In this document: piece after piece, positions 1 to 12,825 of the stretch | Layout: every line of letters starts with the position of its first letter | Numbering within the stretch: the first letter of the stretch is position 1 | Assembly (NCBI GenBank): GCA_014706295.1 | Contig: JACSVZ010000001.1 | Location: 117,332,763 to 117,396,762, forward strand | Length of the DNA: 64,000 nt | Reading direction: 5' to 3' | Source of the DNA: Lycocorax pyrrhopterus obiensis | Taxonomy: Eukaryota; Chordata; Aves; Passeriformes; Paradisaeidae | Translations under genes and position numbers: made by a program | Notes under the pieces: model-generated | What the model was told of the DNA's origin: nothing | Databases searched by the model: none | What the model saw: the letters and a program-made list of their open reading frames with translations, nothing else

Positions 1-2642
1 CTCTTTCTGGCTGTTAGTGGCCCCTGGGGACTTTCAGCAGCAAAAATCATGTCCTGGACCAGCTCTGCCTCCGGCAATTACGTCCCTCCCTCTTTCATTC
101 AAGGCAGAGGCAAACAAAAATCCCTGAGGGAGCCTCTGATTCATGAGGAAACAGGACAGAGTGATAGGGGATCCCCAGTCTATCCCCCACAGCATGATTT
201 ACTCTACTTCCCCAGCTCCTGATGACGTGTTTTTAACCTACTGGATTTTGCCCAGCCAACATAACCAGTGCTTCTGGACAAACTCATGGAACGATCCAAG
301 GACTCCAAACCCATTCCTGATGCTAACAATGCACTACAACCTCTTTTTTTACCAACACTTTGCATAATCAGAGGCCAAGGGGGGACAGACTTTTTTTCCA
401 GCCTAAATAGGTCCGGATTTTTCAGTTGTTACTGATGAGGCTCATCTAGGGAAGGAAAACAAAATACAGCCCATGGCTCTTGCAGAGACCAACTGGCTGA
501 GGTCCAAGGCTTGCCTGAAGTGGGGCACCTCGCTGGGCACAGCATCCCTGCTGAGCGCTCATCAGCATCAAGCAGCAGGAGGATTTCACCCTCAGTGCCT
601 CCTGAGGGTGTTGTTCCTGCCGACTCATCCCAGCCTCCTGATAGTCCTTTGCAAAGGCACATGATGTTGCTGACTTGCATTCAGCTGATGGTTCACTTTA
701 ATTAAAGCAGCAGCATCCTGGGGCAAGGGGGTTAGGATTAAAAACTGCTTTAATAAAAGCAAGTTCGATTAAAAAAAGGACGATATAAGCTACCTAAGGA
801 TACAGCCAAGGAAGGCTGTTAAATGTAATGGCCTCAATGTTACACTTTACTCAAGAAATCTCAGAAAAAAATGATAATCAGCAGGTGGAACATTTTGTGC
901 ACATCCTGGGGGTTTTGGGAGGCGTTTCCTTAATGGCCAGCTTCTGGCTCCAGGTGGAAATAGGACATTTGGGCCCTATACCAGGCCTAGAAAAGATTGC
1001 AGTCTCTAAAAACCCTCAGCAAAGCTGTGACCCAACTACCCTGCACCTCAATGGATCACTCAGTGCCAGGGGAAACAGCTCCACGTTCACCTTTGCTGAC
1101 CCTGTCTCTGTCCTGGCCCCAAACTGCTTTAGCCATTTGTCCAGCTCAGGCTCAGATGTGCCCCCAGCTCTCTCCTGTTGGGTGTTTACGAGTTTGGTAA
1201 GCACAGCTTCCATATGGGAAGAACAGTGGATGAGAGAAATCCTGAATATTCATCCCTATTTAAAGAGAATTACTGTATTTCAGAAGCATTTATATGAATT
1301 CTGTTGTAAAATGCTCTGTAAAATATCCTAAATAATCTGACATAGATGTCAAATAGATCCAAGGGCAAATGATTGAACTGGGAGAAGAAACAGACAGTAA
1401 ATTCATTCCTTGGACAATTTTCCCCTTGCATCTCACCCTTGGCAGCAAATGTCTGCAAGACAAGATCCAAAAATACTATTTTGTCATGATGCTTGGCACA
1501 ACAAAAACAAACCAAGGATTTCTGTGCTGGTTGAAAGGGCAAGAGAATCACCAGCCAGTGCTGGAAGACAAAGTCCTGACAGGAAAAGAGGCAGTGGGTG
1601 CCATTCTTGGTATCAATATCCCCTTTCCCTGGATTACACCCCAGATTAGACCCAGTTTGGGTCTACGAAAGCCTTGCTTTGGATGACCAACAAATACCAG
1701 CCTGTGGTACCTCCACACCAGGTGACATCTGCCCTCCCCAAAGCCCCCTTTGTGTCACAGTGGTCACTTTGGTGTGGCTGCAGAGTGCCCACACCAGCAC
1801 ATGCAGAAGGACAATGCTAAACCAGGAGCATCAGCACCAAAAGGCAAAGCAGAACACTTCCCCACATGGAAACCCACACAAGTTCTTTCTTCTCTCTCCA
1901 TTGGTGGCACAAGCGACAAGGCAATGACATCTTAAAAAAGCATTCGCAAGGGTTGATCATCCAGCAATTCTGCCTGAAGGGTCAGCTGGTCTCCAGCTGA
2001 GGACAGCAGCAAGGAAAATGCTAAAGCAGTAGGTGTCTAAATGCTTGTGTTATTCAGAAACCACTGGGAGGCACAAAAATGAGGACTAAAATAAGCAAAA
2101 TTTATAGGCTAATAAAAGAAGCATCAAAGAAATGGAAGGTCTGACTTATACAAAATCCCCTTCCCACTTCCCAGCAGCTCTGACACATCACACTCACATC
2201 ACTGCTGTTGCAAGTGGGCATCTGTGATGTTTATAAACCCTGGCATGGCAAAAGTTGAATTATGTAACAACAACTCTGCCATGCGTGTCTAGACAGGAGC
2301 CAGGAGGTTCCCCTGCAGCCATTCCCTCTCAGCACCCAGCACCACGGCTGAAAGGCAAGCAGCCAGCTCGCAGACAAGGGAAACAAGTTGTTACCATCCT
2401 GTTTTAAGCAGCAGCAAGAGCCTCAATGCTCTGCTGAAAACCTGAAATGCCTCGGTGCCTGTGCTGAAAAAGGCCCTGCAACTTGTTCATCTCCTGCTGC
2501 TTTCCAGGGCCAGGGCAGCACCTGAACGGTGCCGAGCCCAAGAGAGGGGCCGTGCCCAACTAAATCTGTTTTCTCTCTCTCCTCATTTAAAGTTGGAGCA
2601 TCTGCAGCAAAAGCACAAAGAAGGTTTTGAGCAAGAGACACA
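1..2642. other. Unique intronic DNA, nothing recognised
   Basis: There are no CR1 pieces, splice-supported exons or simple repeats. Open frames up to 167 codons (828-1331, plus) show no family motif and no convincing flanking splice sites. Confidence 0.6.
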
Positions 2643-2906
2643 GCCCCTTTAGGCCCTGCAAGGGGCTCTGAGCTCTCCCTGGATCCTTCTCCTCTCCAGG
2701 TGAGCACCCCCAGCTCTCCCAGCCTGGCTCCAGAGCAGAGGGGCTCCAGCCCTGGAGCAGCTCCGGGGCCTCCTCTGGACTCTCTCCAGCAGCTCCACGT
2801 CCTTGTGCTGCTGGCCCAGGGCTGGGGCAGCTCTGCAGGTGGGGTCTCACCCGAGTGGGACAGAATCCCCCCTTCCCTGCTGCCCAGGCTGGGGGATCAG
2901 CCCAGG
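2643..2906 (-). mobile_element. CR1 LINE fragment, internal 3' region
   Basis: The segment is the reverse complement of the CR1 stretch that runs from the ccacctgcagagctgcc block through the ctgggagagctgggggtgc block. It stops at the ggagcccctttaggccctg junction and lacks the terminal few hundred bases of CR1. It is therefore truncated at both ends. Confidence 0.9.
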
Positions 2907-5544
2907 AATCTCTGCTGGGATGCCCAGCGAGTGCCCTCGGAAGCAAAGCAGCACCCCACATGGCTGCCCTTTGGGAAGGAAACTCAGTTCATTTCCTCGC
3001 CACAAAATCGTTTGCAATTCCAGAAAAGGCATTTTAATCTGGCTCATGTTCTCAGCTCTGTGGAAATGGGAATAATTATCCCTCTCATCAAGAGCTGCTC
3101 ATTGATTAAAGCGCCTCCAATGGAAGGTGGCGCAGAAATAGCAAATCTGCCAAACTGCTGTTCCTGCACCTTGCTGCACTCCAGAGTTTGTCAGACACCA
3201 TCAAAGCCAGCCTGACTTTCCACTCCCCTTTCAGAGAACAACCTGGAGAGGGCAATTTCAGGAATTTCAAGAAACCCCGCACTGAAAATAACCCAAAGCT
3301 CAAGGTTTTTCCTACTCCATCACTCACTGACTGTAAAACATGCCAGGAATAAGGTGCTAATCCTGCAGCTCTCCCACGTGACTGGGGACAATTTGGATGA
3401 GCAAACTGCTCTCAAACCATCTCTCTGCACAACGCAACGTGGAATTCAGCAAGTTGGAGATAAAGCCCCTGTGGCAGCCAGGAGAGGGGTGGACCAGGCA
3501 GATCCCAGCTCAGGGAAGAACGCAGGGAAAGAATTCCCACAGCACCACTGGTTTGCAGCCTGGAATTTTACAGACAATGGCAAATGTGGCTTTTGGCTTC
3601 ACATCCAGGATAGATAAAAAATAATTTCCAAGCTAATGAAAAATATTTCCAAGCACAGGAACAGATCATGGCCCACAGTGCCATCCCAAAGGAAACTTTT
3701 ATCCCAACCACACAACCTCTCTCCTGCTCATGGAAGAGACTGTGGCCCAAAATGAGGCACAACCTGTGCCATACCAAGGTGTAACACCTGCATTCAGTGA
3801 TCCTTCTCCACCTTTCTCAGGGAGCAAAGCAGCTCTTCAATCTACTGCTTGGAAGGGAACCTTGGCAGACATCAAAATGCTCTAAGGGCTGCTGACCATA
3901 CTCAGAACCAATTTTTTCTCTTCCTGCTCTGTTCAGATCATGACAAACATCTTGGACCTGAAGGAATGGGAGATAAATGCATAGTAAAGAAATAAAAGTT
4001 GAATTTTACAATAATTTAATTTTTACCTCCCCTGCAGAGAAAGCTTCCCAAGCCCATTTCTCTCCTTCTTCCTGCAAGAGCAAAACTGCTTGTGCAGCAA
4101 AACCCACGGCAGGGAAGTCACCTGCAGAGTCACTGCAAAGTCATCTGTCACCTCTGTGAGCTTTGTCATCACAATCCCTAAGCAGAGGTTTGTACCGCTG
4201 AGAAAGGGAATTTTGGAGAGGAATGGCCTTGAACTTCTTCTGCCTTTGGCTGGGCTACGTTTTTTCAGTGCATCTCAGAGCATCAAAGCAGCTTCAGTGA
4301 GAAGCAGCTGGTGAGAAAAATGCCTAATTTTTCAATCAACAGCTAAAGCAGTCATAGTTCTTAATTATGACTAATTATATCAAGGCACATTTGGTATAAA
4401 ACACCTGTTTGTTTTTCAAAATGAAAATACAGCCAGCACTGCCTACACAACGTACAGGAAAAGTAAAACCTGATTTACAAACCCACTTGAGGGTGTCAAC
4501 TGTCTGCCTGCAGGACACCCACCCCAAAAAATCCAATCCTTTGTCACAGGAAATAGCGGACTTATCCACGGCTCCCATTTCAGTGGGACTGAAGGAATTT
4601 CTAAATATAGCACGTGCTAAGCCATATTTCCGATTCTTTTATAGCCTCTTCAGCAGTCTGGTTGTTATTGCTCCAGATCTGCTGAGAGAATATCAGGAGT
4701 ATTTCACAGAGATCCATGAGGACTCTCTGTTCCTTCCTCTCCGAAGGCAGGCCAGGAAGCTCAGAGGTAGGAGGTGCATCTGCTGTTTCAGCCCACAAGG
4801 AACCTCGCCTTGGATTTACTCCAGCATCAAACAGGCTGCAGCTTTCAGAAGAACCAGGAGAAAAGGAAAAGCAACAGCTCTGATGCCAAGCAGGAGCAGA
4901 CTCCCTGAGGGATGAGATCTTTTCCTCTTTCTTGTTGCATTTAATACCCACACCTGGCTGGTTTTTCCCTTACCTGTCTCATCACTGGGGGCATTTCCCA
5001 AAGCATCTCCTGGGCTGGGGCCAGCAGCTCTGGGAGCAACACAAAGGATGGAGAGGACAAAAACAGGGAGGCCTGACATTAAAAACATTTTTTTTTTCCA
5101 CCACACAAATCTTTGATGAGCAAAGCTTTCCTACCAACTGTTCATCCATCAAGGAAACAACATCAGAACTAATTTTCTCCAGCCTAGGCCCACCCCTCCA
5201 AAAAGTCCTGCCTAAAGCAATGACTGCACTATGCCGGAGTGAAAAAAACCAAAAAAATAATAAAAGTAGTGTCAATAAATCTCCTGGCAGCAGCCTGTGA
5301 CCAGAACCCAACCTGATTTACAGCTGAGCTCGCAGGAGACAGGAAAAAGGTGGAATATGCCCCTGCCCCAACCTCAAATTAGGAAGCCACAGGGAGAACT
5401 GCATATGGATGTTGGCATTCCCAGCAGGAGAACTGGTGCCAGAGGCAGGCACAGAACCAATCCAGTTTGGCCAAATCTCCAGTAGAACACATCTGGACCA
5501 TTTACAGGAGCAGATCGAACTCGAGGTCACTTATATGATCCATT
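2907..5544. other. Unique intronic DNA
   Basis: Several TAAT cores occur near 4360-4380. A 168-codon plus-strand open frame at 4409-4915 has no recognised domain. No repeat was identified. Confidence 0.55.
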
Positions 5545-5561
5545 AAAAAAAAAAAAAAAAA
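5545..5561. repeat. Poly(A) run, 17 bp
   Basis: An uninterrupted A17 lies 5 bp left of a plus-oriented CR1 fragment. CR1 does not carry a poly(A) tail, so the adjacency is probably coincidental. Confidence 0.85.
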
Positions 5562-5566
5562 TCACA

Positions 5567-5692
5567 CTTTGGAGCGTGTCCAGGGAAGGGAACGGGGCTG
5601 GGGAAGGGGCTGCAGCACCAGGAGTGGCTGAGGGAGCTGGGGAGGGCTCAGCCTGGAGAAAAGGAGGCTCAGGGGAGACCTTTAGGCTCTCT
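5567..5692 (+). mobile_element. CR1 LINE fragment, older subfamily
   Basis: It matches the CR1 block beginning ggagcgtgtccagggaaggg and ending in the ggaggctcaggggagacc block. Both the extreme 3' end and the 5' body are missing. A run of 17 A residues lies directly upstream. Confidence 0.8.
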
Positions 5693-6116
5693 GGGGGTTT
5701 TGTCTGAAGAATCTTGTCTAGAAGTCTGGACTCATCAGGCAGCCTGATGTTTTCTCCTCACACACCACCTGCATTAGAAGGTCTCCAGCAGAAAATCTGG
5801 ACTTGAGAGGAACTGGAAGATTTATTTCTGTGGCCAAGTCTTTTCCTTCTTGATGTGCTCCATGCCGAGTGCAGAACTGAGTTATTAACACGCAGTGCTC
5901 CCAGCTCACACAGCTGATGCATGTGGGAAACCACCAGACAGACGTGGCAGCTGCCTGAGGTCATGCAGGACTATAAAATAAATGTGACAGAATCAAACAG
6001 CAGCTCAGAGGAGGCTGAACTCTGTTTTCTGCTGGCAGGTATTTAAAAGAAGCAAATAAACCTTATTGAAAGTACCTTGTCAAAACTATGGCCTGTGGCA
6101 CACAAAAAATGCTTCT

Positions 6117-6210
6117 AAAAGCAAGCAAGCAAGCAACCAACCGAAAAAAAAGAAATAAACCAACCAAACAGAAACCTAAAAACCCCACCAACCAAAACTC
6201 AACAAACACC
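6117..6210. repeat. A-rich low-complexity tract (AAGC/CAAC repeats)
   Basis: It contains four AAGC-type units, then irregular CAAC and CCAA units mixed with A runs. Confidence 0.8.
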
Positions 6211-6221
6211 AGTTACAGACT

Positions 6222-6288
6222 CAGAATCACAGAACGGCTTGGGTTGGAAAATCCAGCCCCAAACCCCTGCCATGAGGGCAGAGGTGTT
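6222..6288 (-). mobile_element. CR1 LINE 3'-end remnant
   Basis: Only the terminal sequence (cagaatcacagaacggcttg, ggttggaa and a decayed following block) can be recognised. It could be the 3' end of the same old insertion as the reverse-transcriptase relic 480 bp to the right, which has the same orientation. Confidence 0.65.
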
Positions 6289-6764
6289 GGAAAACAACTC
6301 ATATCACCACTGGACAGCTCAATTCCCCCATCAAGAGCAATCAGACAAGCTATTGCTGGGCTGCAGCCATGGATTCAGGACACAGCAGCACCCTGGGAAT
6401 AAACCAGGTGGTGCCAAAAGGGATACACCAGCCCATAAAAGCAATTGCACCTTAGATGCTATTGAGCTTAATAAACTGCTCCTAAATTATTAGGTCTGGC
6501 CTGATGTAATATCCCTGGCCTGCCCTGAGCAACAATCTATAGGTTTATTGGATTATAAATTAGAGTCAACAACTCGAGCAGGGTACAAATTAAAGATCTG
6601 CTTTGGAAGCAGAATCACCATAATGCCATAAATAGTGACACATGGCACCTCCCTTCTTTTATTCTTCATTACATTGAGGCTGTGCTTTAATTTTACAACA
6701 AGATCCCTGCAGCTTGTGAATCTTCCCTCCAACAGCATCGTTTTTAACCAAATTACCCTTCTCT

Positions 6765-7155
6765 GCTGGCTGAGAACACCGGGACCAGCACCCCCAAGTC
6801 CAGCAGCTCTCCAGCCACTCATCCCCAATCCCAGAGCACTGTGGTGACCCAAGGGCACTGGACTTGTTGCACCTCATCCCACTGGCCTCAATCCATGGAT
6901 CCAGCCTGTCTAGATCCTTCTACAGAGAATTCCTGCCCTCAACATTCCCACCCAACCTGGGGCTGCCAACTGAGGGTGCCCTCGATCCGCTCCTCCCGAT
7001 CGTGGGTACGGATATTAACCAGGACTGGCTCCAGGCCCGAGCCCTGGAGGGCACCTCTGCTCTCTGGGCCCAGCCGGTTTTTTACCCACTAAACAAGCCA
7101 TGAGCAGCCAGTTTCTCCTGGGAAATGCTGTGGGAAGCTTTACTGAAGCCCAGAT
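6765..7155 (-). mobile_element. CR1 ORF2 reverse-transcriptase relic
   Basis: On the minus strand the DNA keeps the order of CR1 ORF2 blocks. First comes an LDFSKAFDTVSH-like region with an internal deletion, then the 'HSILLEKLAAHGL' block. The region corresponding to the FADDTKLGG motif and the 'LDRLDPW' helix follow, with GEEWLES-like residues last. It has frameshifts and stops, so it is a dead copy. It is the only part of the window where the coding body of CR1 is recognisable. Confidence 0.8.
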
Positions 7156-10100
7156 GGGAAAATCTCCAGTCATCCTGTGGAGCTGGCACAGCTTCCTTTG
7201 TCCCTTGAGGACACAGCAGTGTTTGGACACATGGCAGACACTGGGCAGAGATTTAGGGCTTGTTTGGTCCATAACTCAGCCAGCTCTCCACCCTTTCCAA
7301 GCCCTACCAGGAATTCAGTCGATCCAGTCTCCACCACCTTGGGCACCTGCTCTTCTAGCCCAGTTTTGCACTCTTCAATGTTTGTTTTTAGTGTAACATA
7401 TTCAAAGAAAACCCCTCGGCCTTTCCCAAAGGTGAACCAGCATCAGATGCTCCAGAGGGAGTCACAGGGAGGCCACAGGAACCAACAGATCTCATCAAGG
7501 CTCAGGGAGCAGCCAGTAAGTAACAACTGGATTGAACATCCCTGGACACAGAGGGAGGCCAGGGAGAACCAACCTGCCACTAAAACACGGGGATTTTCCC
7601 TAAAAATCACCACCACAAAGCTTTTCCAGAGGAATCATTACAATCAACAACTTCACACAACATCTAAGCATCCGTATTTTATCTTTGCCCCTATCCTGCA
7701 GTTCAGGAACAGGGAAACGAGGTTAAATCTGGAATCTTTCAGGGGTTCACCGCCATCTCACTGCCTGTGAAAGGCACAATACTCTTTGTGAGCCCTGAAA
7801 ACAATTAAAAATATTTCCTGCTCAGGTCAAGGCCACCCCAGGGTCCTGCACTTGTTACAGGCAGAAGCAATTGCATCAGGATAACCCAACCCCTTCCATT
7901 TTCCCCACCAGCCTTCTCATTGTCCCTACAGGAAAAGCAGCGTTTCCAGGAGGAGACTGATCTGGATAAGTTGGTTTTCAATATTCACAAAGCTTCTGAA
8001 GAGACAAACAGTGACCCTGAGTTTGTCTTTCACGCTCAGAGGCCACAAAACCAAAGCCTCTATTCGCAGACAGCAAATCAATCCTGACACCCTCTCCAGA
8101 CCTCTGAGAAAATTAAAATCATTTTTAAACCCCAGCAAACTCTGACATCTGGAATTTGACTGCAGCAGGACCCCGAGGAGGATAAATAGCTGCAATTTTG
8201 CAGGCAGCAGTGACAGCACACAGCTACAGAGGACTCCTTTCCTACCAATGGAAATAATTAAATTCATATTTAAATCACCCTCCTCCCACCTAATTATATG
8301 AAAGCAAATCCACTGTAGAAAGTTCTAACAAACAAAAAGCAGCAGCCAAGCACACCAGGAGCACATGATTTATTTCTCCAGCTTTCCTCACCAGTGCCTG
8401 TGTCCCTACATAGTAAACACGGCTTAATAATGGAGCTAAAGTCCTCCTTAAGCAAAATTTCAGGAAGCCAAGGAAAACAAACCCTAATCCAATTTCAAGC
8501 CAGCGCTGTGATGACAGACAAAAGTGTTTAAACAAAGCTCAAGATGTCCATACATGAATTATTAAGCTCAAAGCCTCTTTTCCATCAATGCAAAAAGCAT
8601 TTCATCCCAACCCCACAAGCAAGGCAAGAGTCCAAAAACTTGGAAGTGCATGAATTGAATGATTTTCCCCCAAAGTATGTCCACATTTTTTTTCTCTCCT
8701 TACTAATTCCCTCCTGCTCATCTTTTGAGGTGTTTGTAGAAGGTGGAGCCTGCCAAGATCAAGACCTCCATTAAAAAGGCACCATAATCCAAAAAATATC
8801 CATTTTCCACCTAGGAAATGACTTCCCAGAGGTAACTGGGCAGCATTTAATGCATCTCCTGATTCTGAAGGCATCCTCAAGCTCTAACTTGCTCCAAGGA
8901 GGACAAAACACATCCAGAGGAAACAATGATCTCTGAAATTTTAATTTTCTGTTCTCCACTAGGAGTTCCCAGCCAATTTTAACACCCAGCAGCCTCTGAG
9001 CAAGTCAGTCCTGAAAAAGTAAAACAGAGAAGGAAAAAAAAAAAAAAACAAAACAAACAAACAAAAAAAAAAACAACATGAATAGCAGAAGGAACACACT
9101 CTGCCTGTTTCTGAGAAGCACCATGAGAGTCACCCAGATCTTGTCTTTATAGATCTCAGAGCAGGGCAAAATAAATTCTCTTTCTTAGTCTGGTGTTGTC
9201 TTTAAATCAGCATCATCAGGAACAAGAGGACAAGAACTCCTTGTCCCCAGCCAGCTCTGGTGCAAATGAGATACCTGAGTTAAAAAGGGTTGCCTTTGAG
9301 CAGTCTGGTGTTACTGCACCTCTTAGGAAAGAGATTTGGGGTATTTCTCTCCTTTCAAGCAAATAAAAAAAAAGAGATCACAGAAAGAAGAAGAAAACCA
9401 GAACAGGTTAAAAAGGGAGGGAAAGAGGCGTGCACCAATTAAATAAAAACCACAAAGCGACATGAATCATTGTACTGCCAAGAAATGGGGGAAAAAAGGA
9501 AGAAAAAAGTTCACTCAGGGCAAGATGAGCTGTTGAACAAGCCCATGCTGGTGGAAGCAATGCAGAAGTGGAGAAACTGGAGAGTTTCTTTTCCTCCTGT
9601 TGCTTTTCCTGACCTCAAACACCCTGGAGGCTTCAAAGGCACTGTCCCCTCACCTCAGAGCATTTCAGCACCAGCACTGGGAGAACTTTCTCCCAGACCA
9701 CATTCACCCCCCCAGCTTCACTACAGGCTTCTGAAGAAGCCAAGTCCAGAAGTTGCTTTAAAAAGTCATTATTGCCACCTCTGAACAACCCTTCAATCAG
9801 TGGTGAAATTATAATGGAGGCTTTAGAGCCATTTCAGCTTTTTACCCCTCTAATAGCTTTAAACATTGGTTGCAAGTGTTGAAAATCTCAAATTTAATTT
9901 GTTTTCAAGCCACAGAGGCACTGGACTAATAAGAAGCTGAGTGCTGGCTTCTCATAAAGCTGTTTTAGTGCTCATAAACCACTTAATGTGCCAGCACCAG
10001 CAGATGCTTCCCAGATTCTCCCTGGGGTGCGATACCCAGGTTGGCGCTGGGATCCATTTACAAGGCACAGGTAAGAGCAGCATCTTAGGGGTAAGATGAC

Positions 10101-10865
10101 AATTCCCATCTGGAGATAAGTCAGAAAGGAGGAGAGGAAGACAAGTCTTCATCTCCAAAGCTGTCCTGCAGTGCTTTACAAGCCCTCAATCATAAGGGGA
10201 TGCAAGATTTGAGAATAAAACAGATCCAAGAGCATCTCATGCACAGCAGAGAAACGAGCCCAAAAAGGGCCCAGAAAAGCAACCAGAAATTGCCTGCAGC
10301 CTCCACCAGGAGCTGCTGCAAACCCCACCCCTGCAGTGACAGAGTGCCCCATCCATCACGTTTGATGTGCCTGGCCAGCATCATTCCGAAGGGAGCGACA
10401 GGAGCATTTCTAGGCAGCACCTGACTCGAGGTGAGCCCATCCATCACTGCTGGCAGCCTCAGAGGCAAATGCGCTCCCTTGGGATGCCACTGCGGCCAGC
10501 TCCCGTGAAATGACGGGCTGGAGAACAAGCAGTAATTGAAAAGGAAAACAATTTGGGAACACAGGCAGTGTATCAACTCATGAATCACACCCAGACAGAG
10601 AGGGCAAAGAACTGCTCAACTTTAACCCTTGCTGCAAAATATAATTGCTCAGCAGCAGTTGCCAGTTGATTGAACACCTTAAAACATCCTGACAGGTCTG
10701 TGAGGCCTGGGTCACTCCTCCGTCACTTTTCCCCAGCTGCAGCTGCTTTAATGCTCTCACATGGATCTGCTTTGAAGGAACCCATTCAGCCCAGGACAGC
10801 TTTGTTTTCCAGAGCAGAAAAAAGTGTTTTCCTGAATTTTGCAAGATTTTCTAGGAAAATGAGTG
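7156..10865. other. Unique intronic DNA
   Basis: Only the A-rich tract at 9028-9076 stands out. The 197-codon open frame at 7177-7770 (plus) begins beside the CR1 relic and has low-complexity composition with no family match. Confidence 0.55.
9028..9076. repeat. A-rich tract with (CAAA)n
   Basis: Two A runs are separated by aaacaaaacaaacaaac units. Confidence 0.85.
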
Positions 10866-11210
10866 AGAATCACAGAATCATACAATAGTCTGAGTTGTAA
10901 GGGACCTTCTAAAGCTCATCCCATCCAACCTCCTCAGCAATGAGCAGGGACACCTTCCACTGTCCCAGGTGGCTCCAAGCCCCATCCAACCTGGCCTTGG
11001 ACACTGCCAGGGATCCAGGGGCAGCCACAGCTGCTCTGGGCACCCTGTGCCAGGGCCTCCCCACCCTCCCAGGGAACAGTTCCTTCCCCATATCACATCT
11101 AACCCTGCCCTCTGGCAGTGGAAGCCATTCCCTGTGTCCTGTCCCTCCATCTCTTGCCCCCAGTCCCTCTCCAGCTCTCCTGGAGCCCCTTTAGGCTCCG
11201 GAAGGGGACT
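10866..11210 (-). mobile_element. CR1 LINE, 5'-truncated copy
   Basis: The copy begins at its 3' terminus (gaatcacagaatcatacaat) and reads continuously back to the ggagcccctttaggctccgg block. It includes the ggatccaggggcagccacag and ccctctggcagtgg landmarks. Confidence 0.92.
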
Positions 11211-11352
11211 GAAAATGTCAAATTCCACTTCACTGACATGAAGAAGAAACATTGACACCTTTAAGGCAAAGACTGGTGAGGTGAGGGCCAGACCCCAAGC
11301 CTATGTTTAATTCATCTCATCGTATTCATCATTCAGGGCTTTTAGTACAATT

Positions 11353-11371
11353 AAAAAAAAAAAAAAAAAAA
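11353..11371. repeat. Poly(A) run, 19 bp
   Basis: A single uninterrupted A run lies in unique intronic DNA with no attached retrocopy visible. Confidence 0.85.
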
Positions 11372-12582
11372 CCCCAGAGGAATACCAGATATTACAAAAA
11401 GCTGCACACAATGGCAAATCCCAAACCCACCCAGAAACCTGAATAAGGAACTTGGGCTGAAAGGAACCACCAAATGCAAACATTTGGGTTTGCATCACCC
11501 AAGAAGTGGTGACAGTTCAGCGTGTTGGTTGTTAAGAGCATTGTCCTACACCCAAATCAGAGCTTGGGGGGCTGAAATCACAACAAATCCATCGCATCAG
11601 CTCTGCCCACATTCCAGAAGTGGGGAGAGGAAAGGCAAAGCACTCTGACTGCCTGAATTATGATGCTAACAAGAGGCGTCCAGGCTGGCGTGGCACACTG
11701 CTGAATTACAACCCCCTTTTCCCAGCACACATTTATCTCCGAGGATGGAGTGCTGCGACAGAATCCCAAGGGAAATACCCCTCATTAGTTGCTCTGACCC
11801 CACTGAGCCAGCTCTGTTCTAGCTAGAAATGAGATCGAGTGCCCTGACTGTACATCCCTCACTCAGGAAGGGGCTTCTGCAAAGATGTACAACAGAGCCA
11901 GGGCCAGAAAACAGCTCCCAGTTCCTTCTTCTGCCAGTTCCCCCAGTTCAGGTCACTCTGGGCCCCTATTGTGTTTCAGCTGCCAGACCCAAAATCTCAA
12001 CCAGCTGAGGCAAGTTCATCACAAAATAAACAAAAAACAACAAACAAAAAAATCTTTAAGCAACAACAGCAGAAATCCAGCAAAAATACAGCCAAAAGGT
12101 GATGATCCTGAATTAATTTCTACTCCCAAGCAGGTAAGCTCTGCCTGAGTCTTATAAAAGGCTCAGAGCAGCTGAACAATGTTCTAAATGAAAAAGTGTA
12201 TGAAAATACAATCTATGGAAGGAGGTCCCTAGGACCATCTCCAATTCTCTGTTTCTCAGAGGGAGTGTGCTCAGGAGTAACTGCAATGCCTTTTTATCTC
12301 TCTAAGAAGTCCATGTGACCACCCAAAGCAATCTCAGTAGAAAACATCTTTTTTCCCAATTAAGATACTTGTCAGATTTTATCTATTAAACTGGAAAGGT
12401 TTCTCCACTCACTCTTCAGGCGAGCTGATGGACATCAGATAACTAAAATCAAGAAGAACAGACAAATATTGGATCAGATTGGATCCAACTACTGGACTGT
12501 TTTATTTCCTTGCCCTTCATCCTCTCTTCCTCTTTCCCAGGCTGTATCTTAAGTTTGCCACTCTCCTCTTCCCCAAAATCCC

Positions 12583-12825
12583 GGGATGGTTTGGGTTGGA
12601 AAAGACTTTGAAGTCCATCCAGTTCCACCCCTGCCATGGGCAGGGACACCTTCCCACTATCCCTGGCAGTATCCAAGCCTCGTCCAACCTGGCCTTGGAC
12701 ACTGCCAGGGATCCAGGGGCAGCCACAGCTGCTCTGGGCACCCTGTGCCAGGGCCTGCCCACCTCACAGGAAACAATTCCTTCCCAATACCCCATCTTTA
12801 TTCAACCCTTGCTTGCCACAAGGCA
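12583..12825 (-). mobile_element. CR1 LINE, 5'-truncated copy
   Basis: It starts at gatggtttgggttggaaaag and runs to the block equivalent to 'cccatctatccctgccctctg', which is diverged here. The 3'-terminal octamer repeat is missing or mutated. Confidence 0.9.

Noticed and set aside
828..1331. 167-codon plus-strand open frame
   Set aside because: No family, no splice sites and no codon pattern, so it fits chance in AT-balanced intron DNA.
6117..6210. AAGC/CAAC tract considered as a microsatellite array
   Set aside because: The units are irregular and only four AAGC copies are in phase, so it is low-complexity DNA rather than a clean microsatellite.
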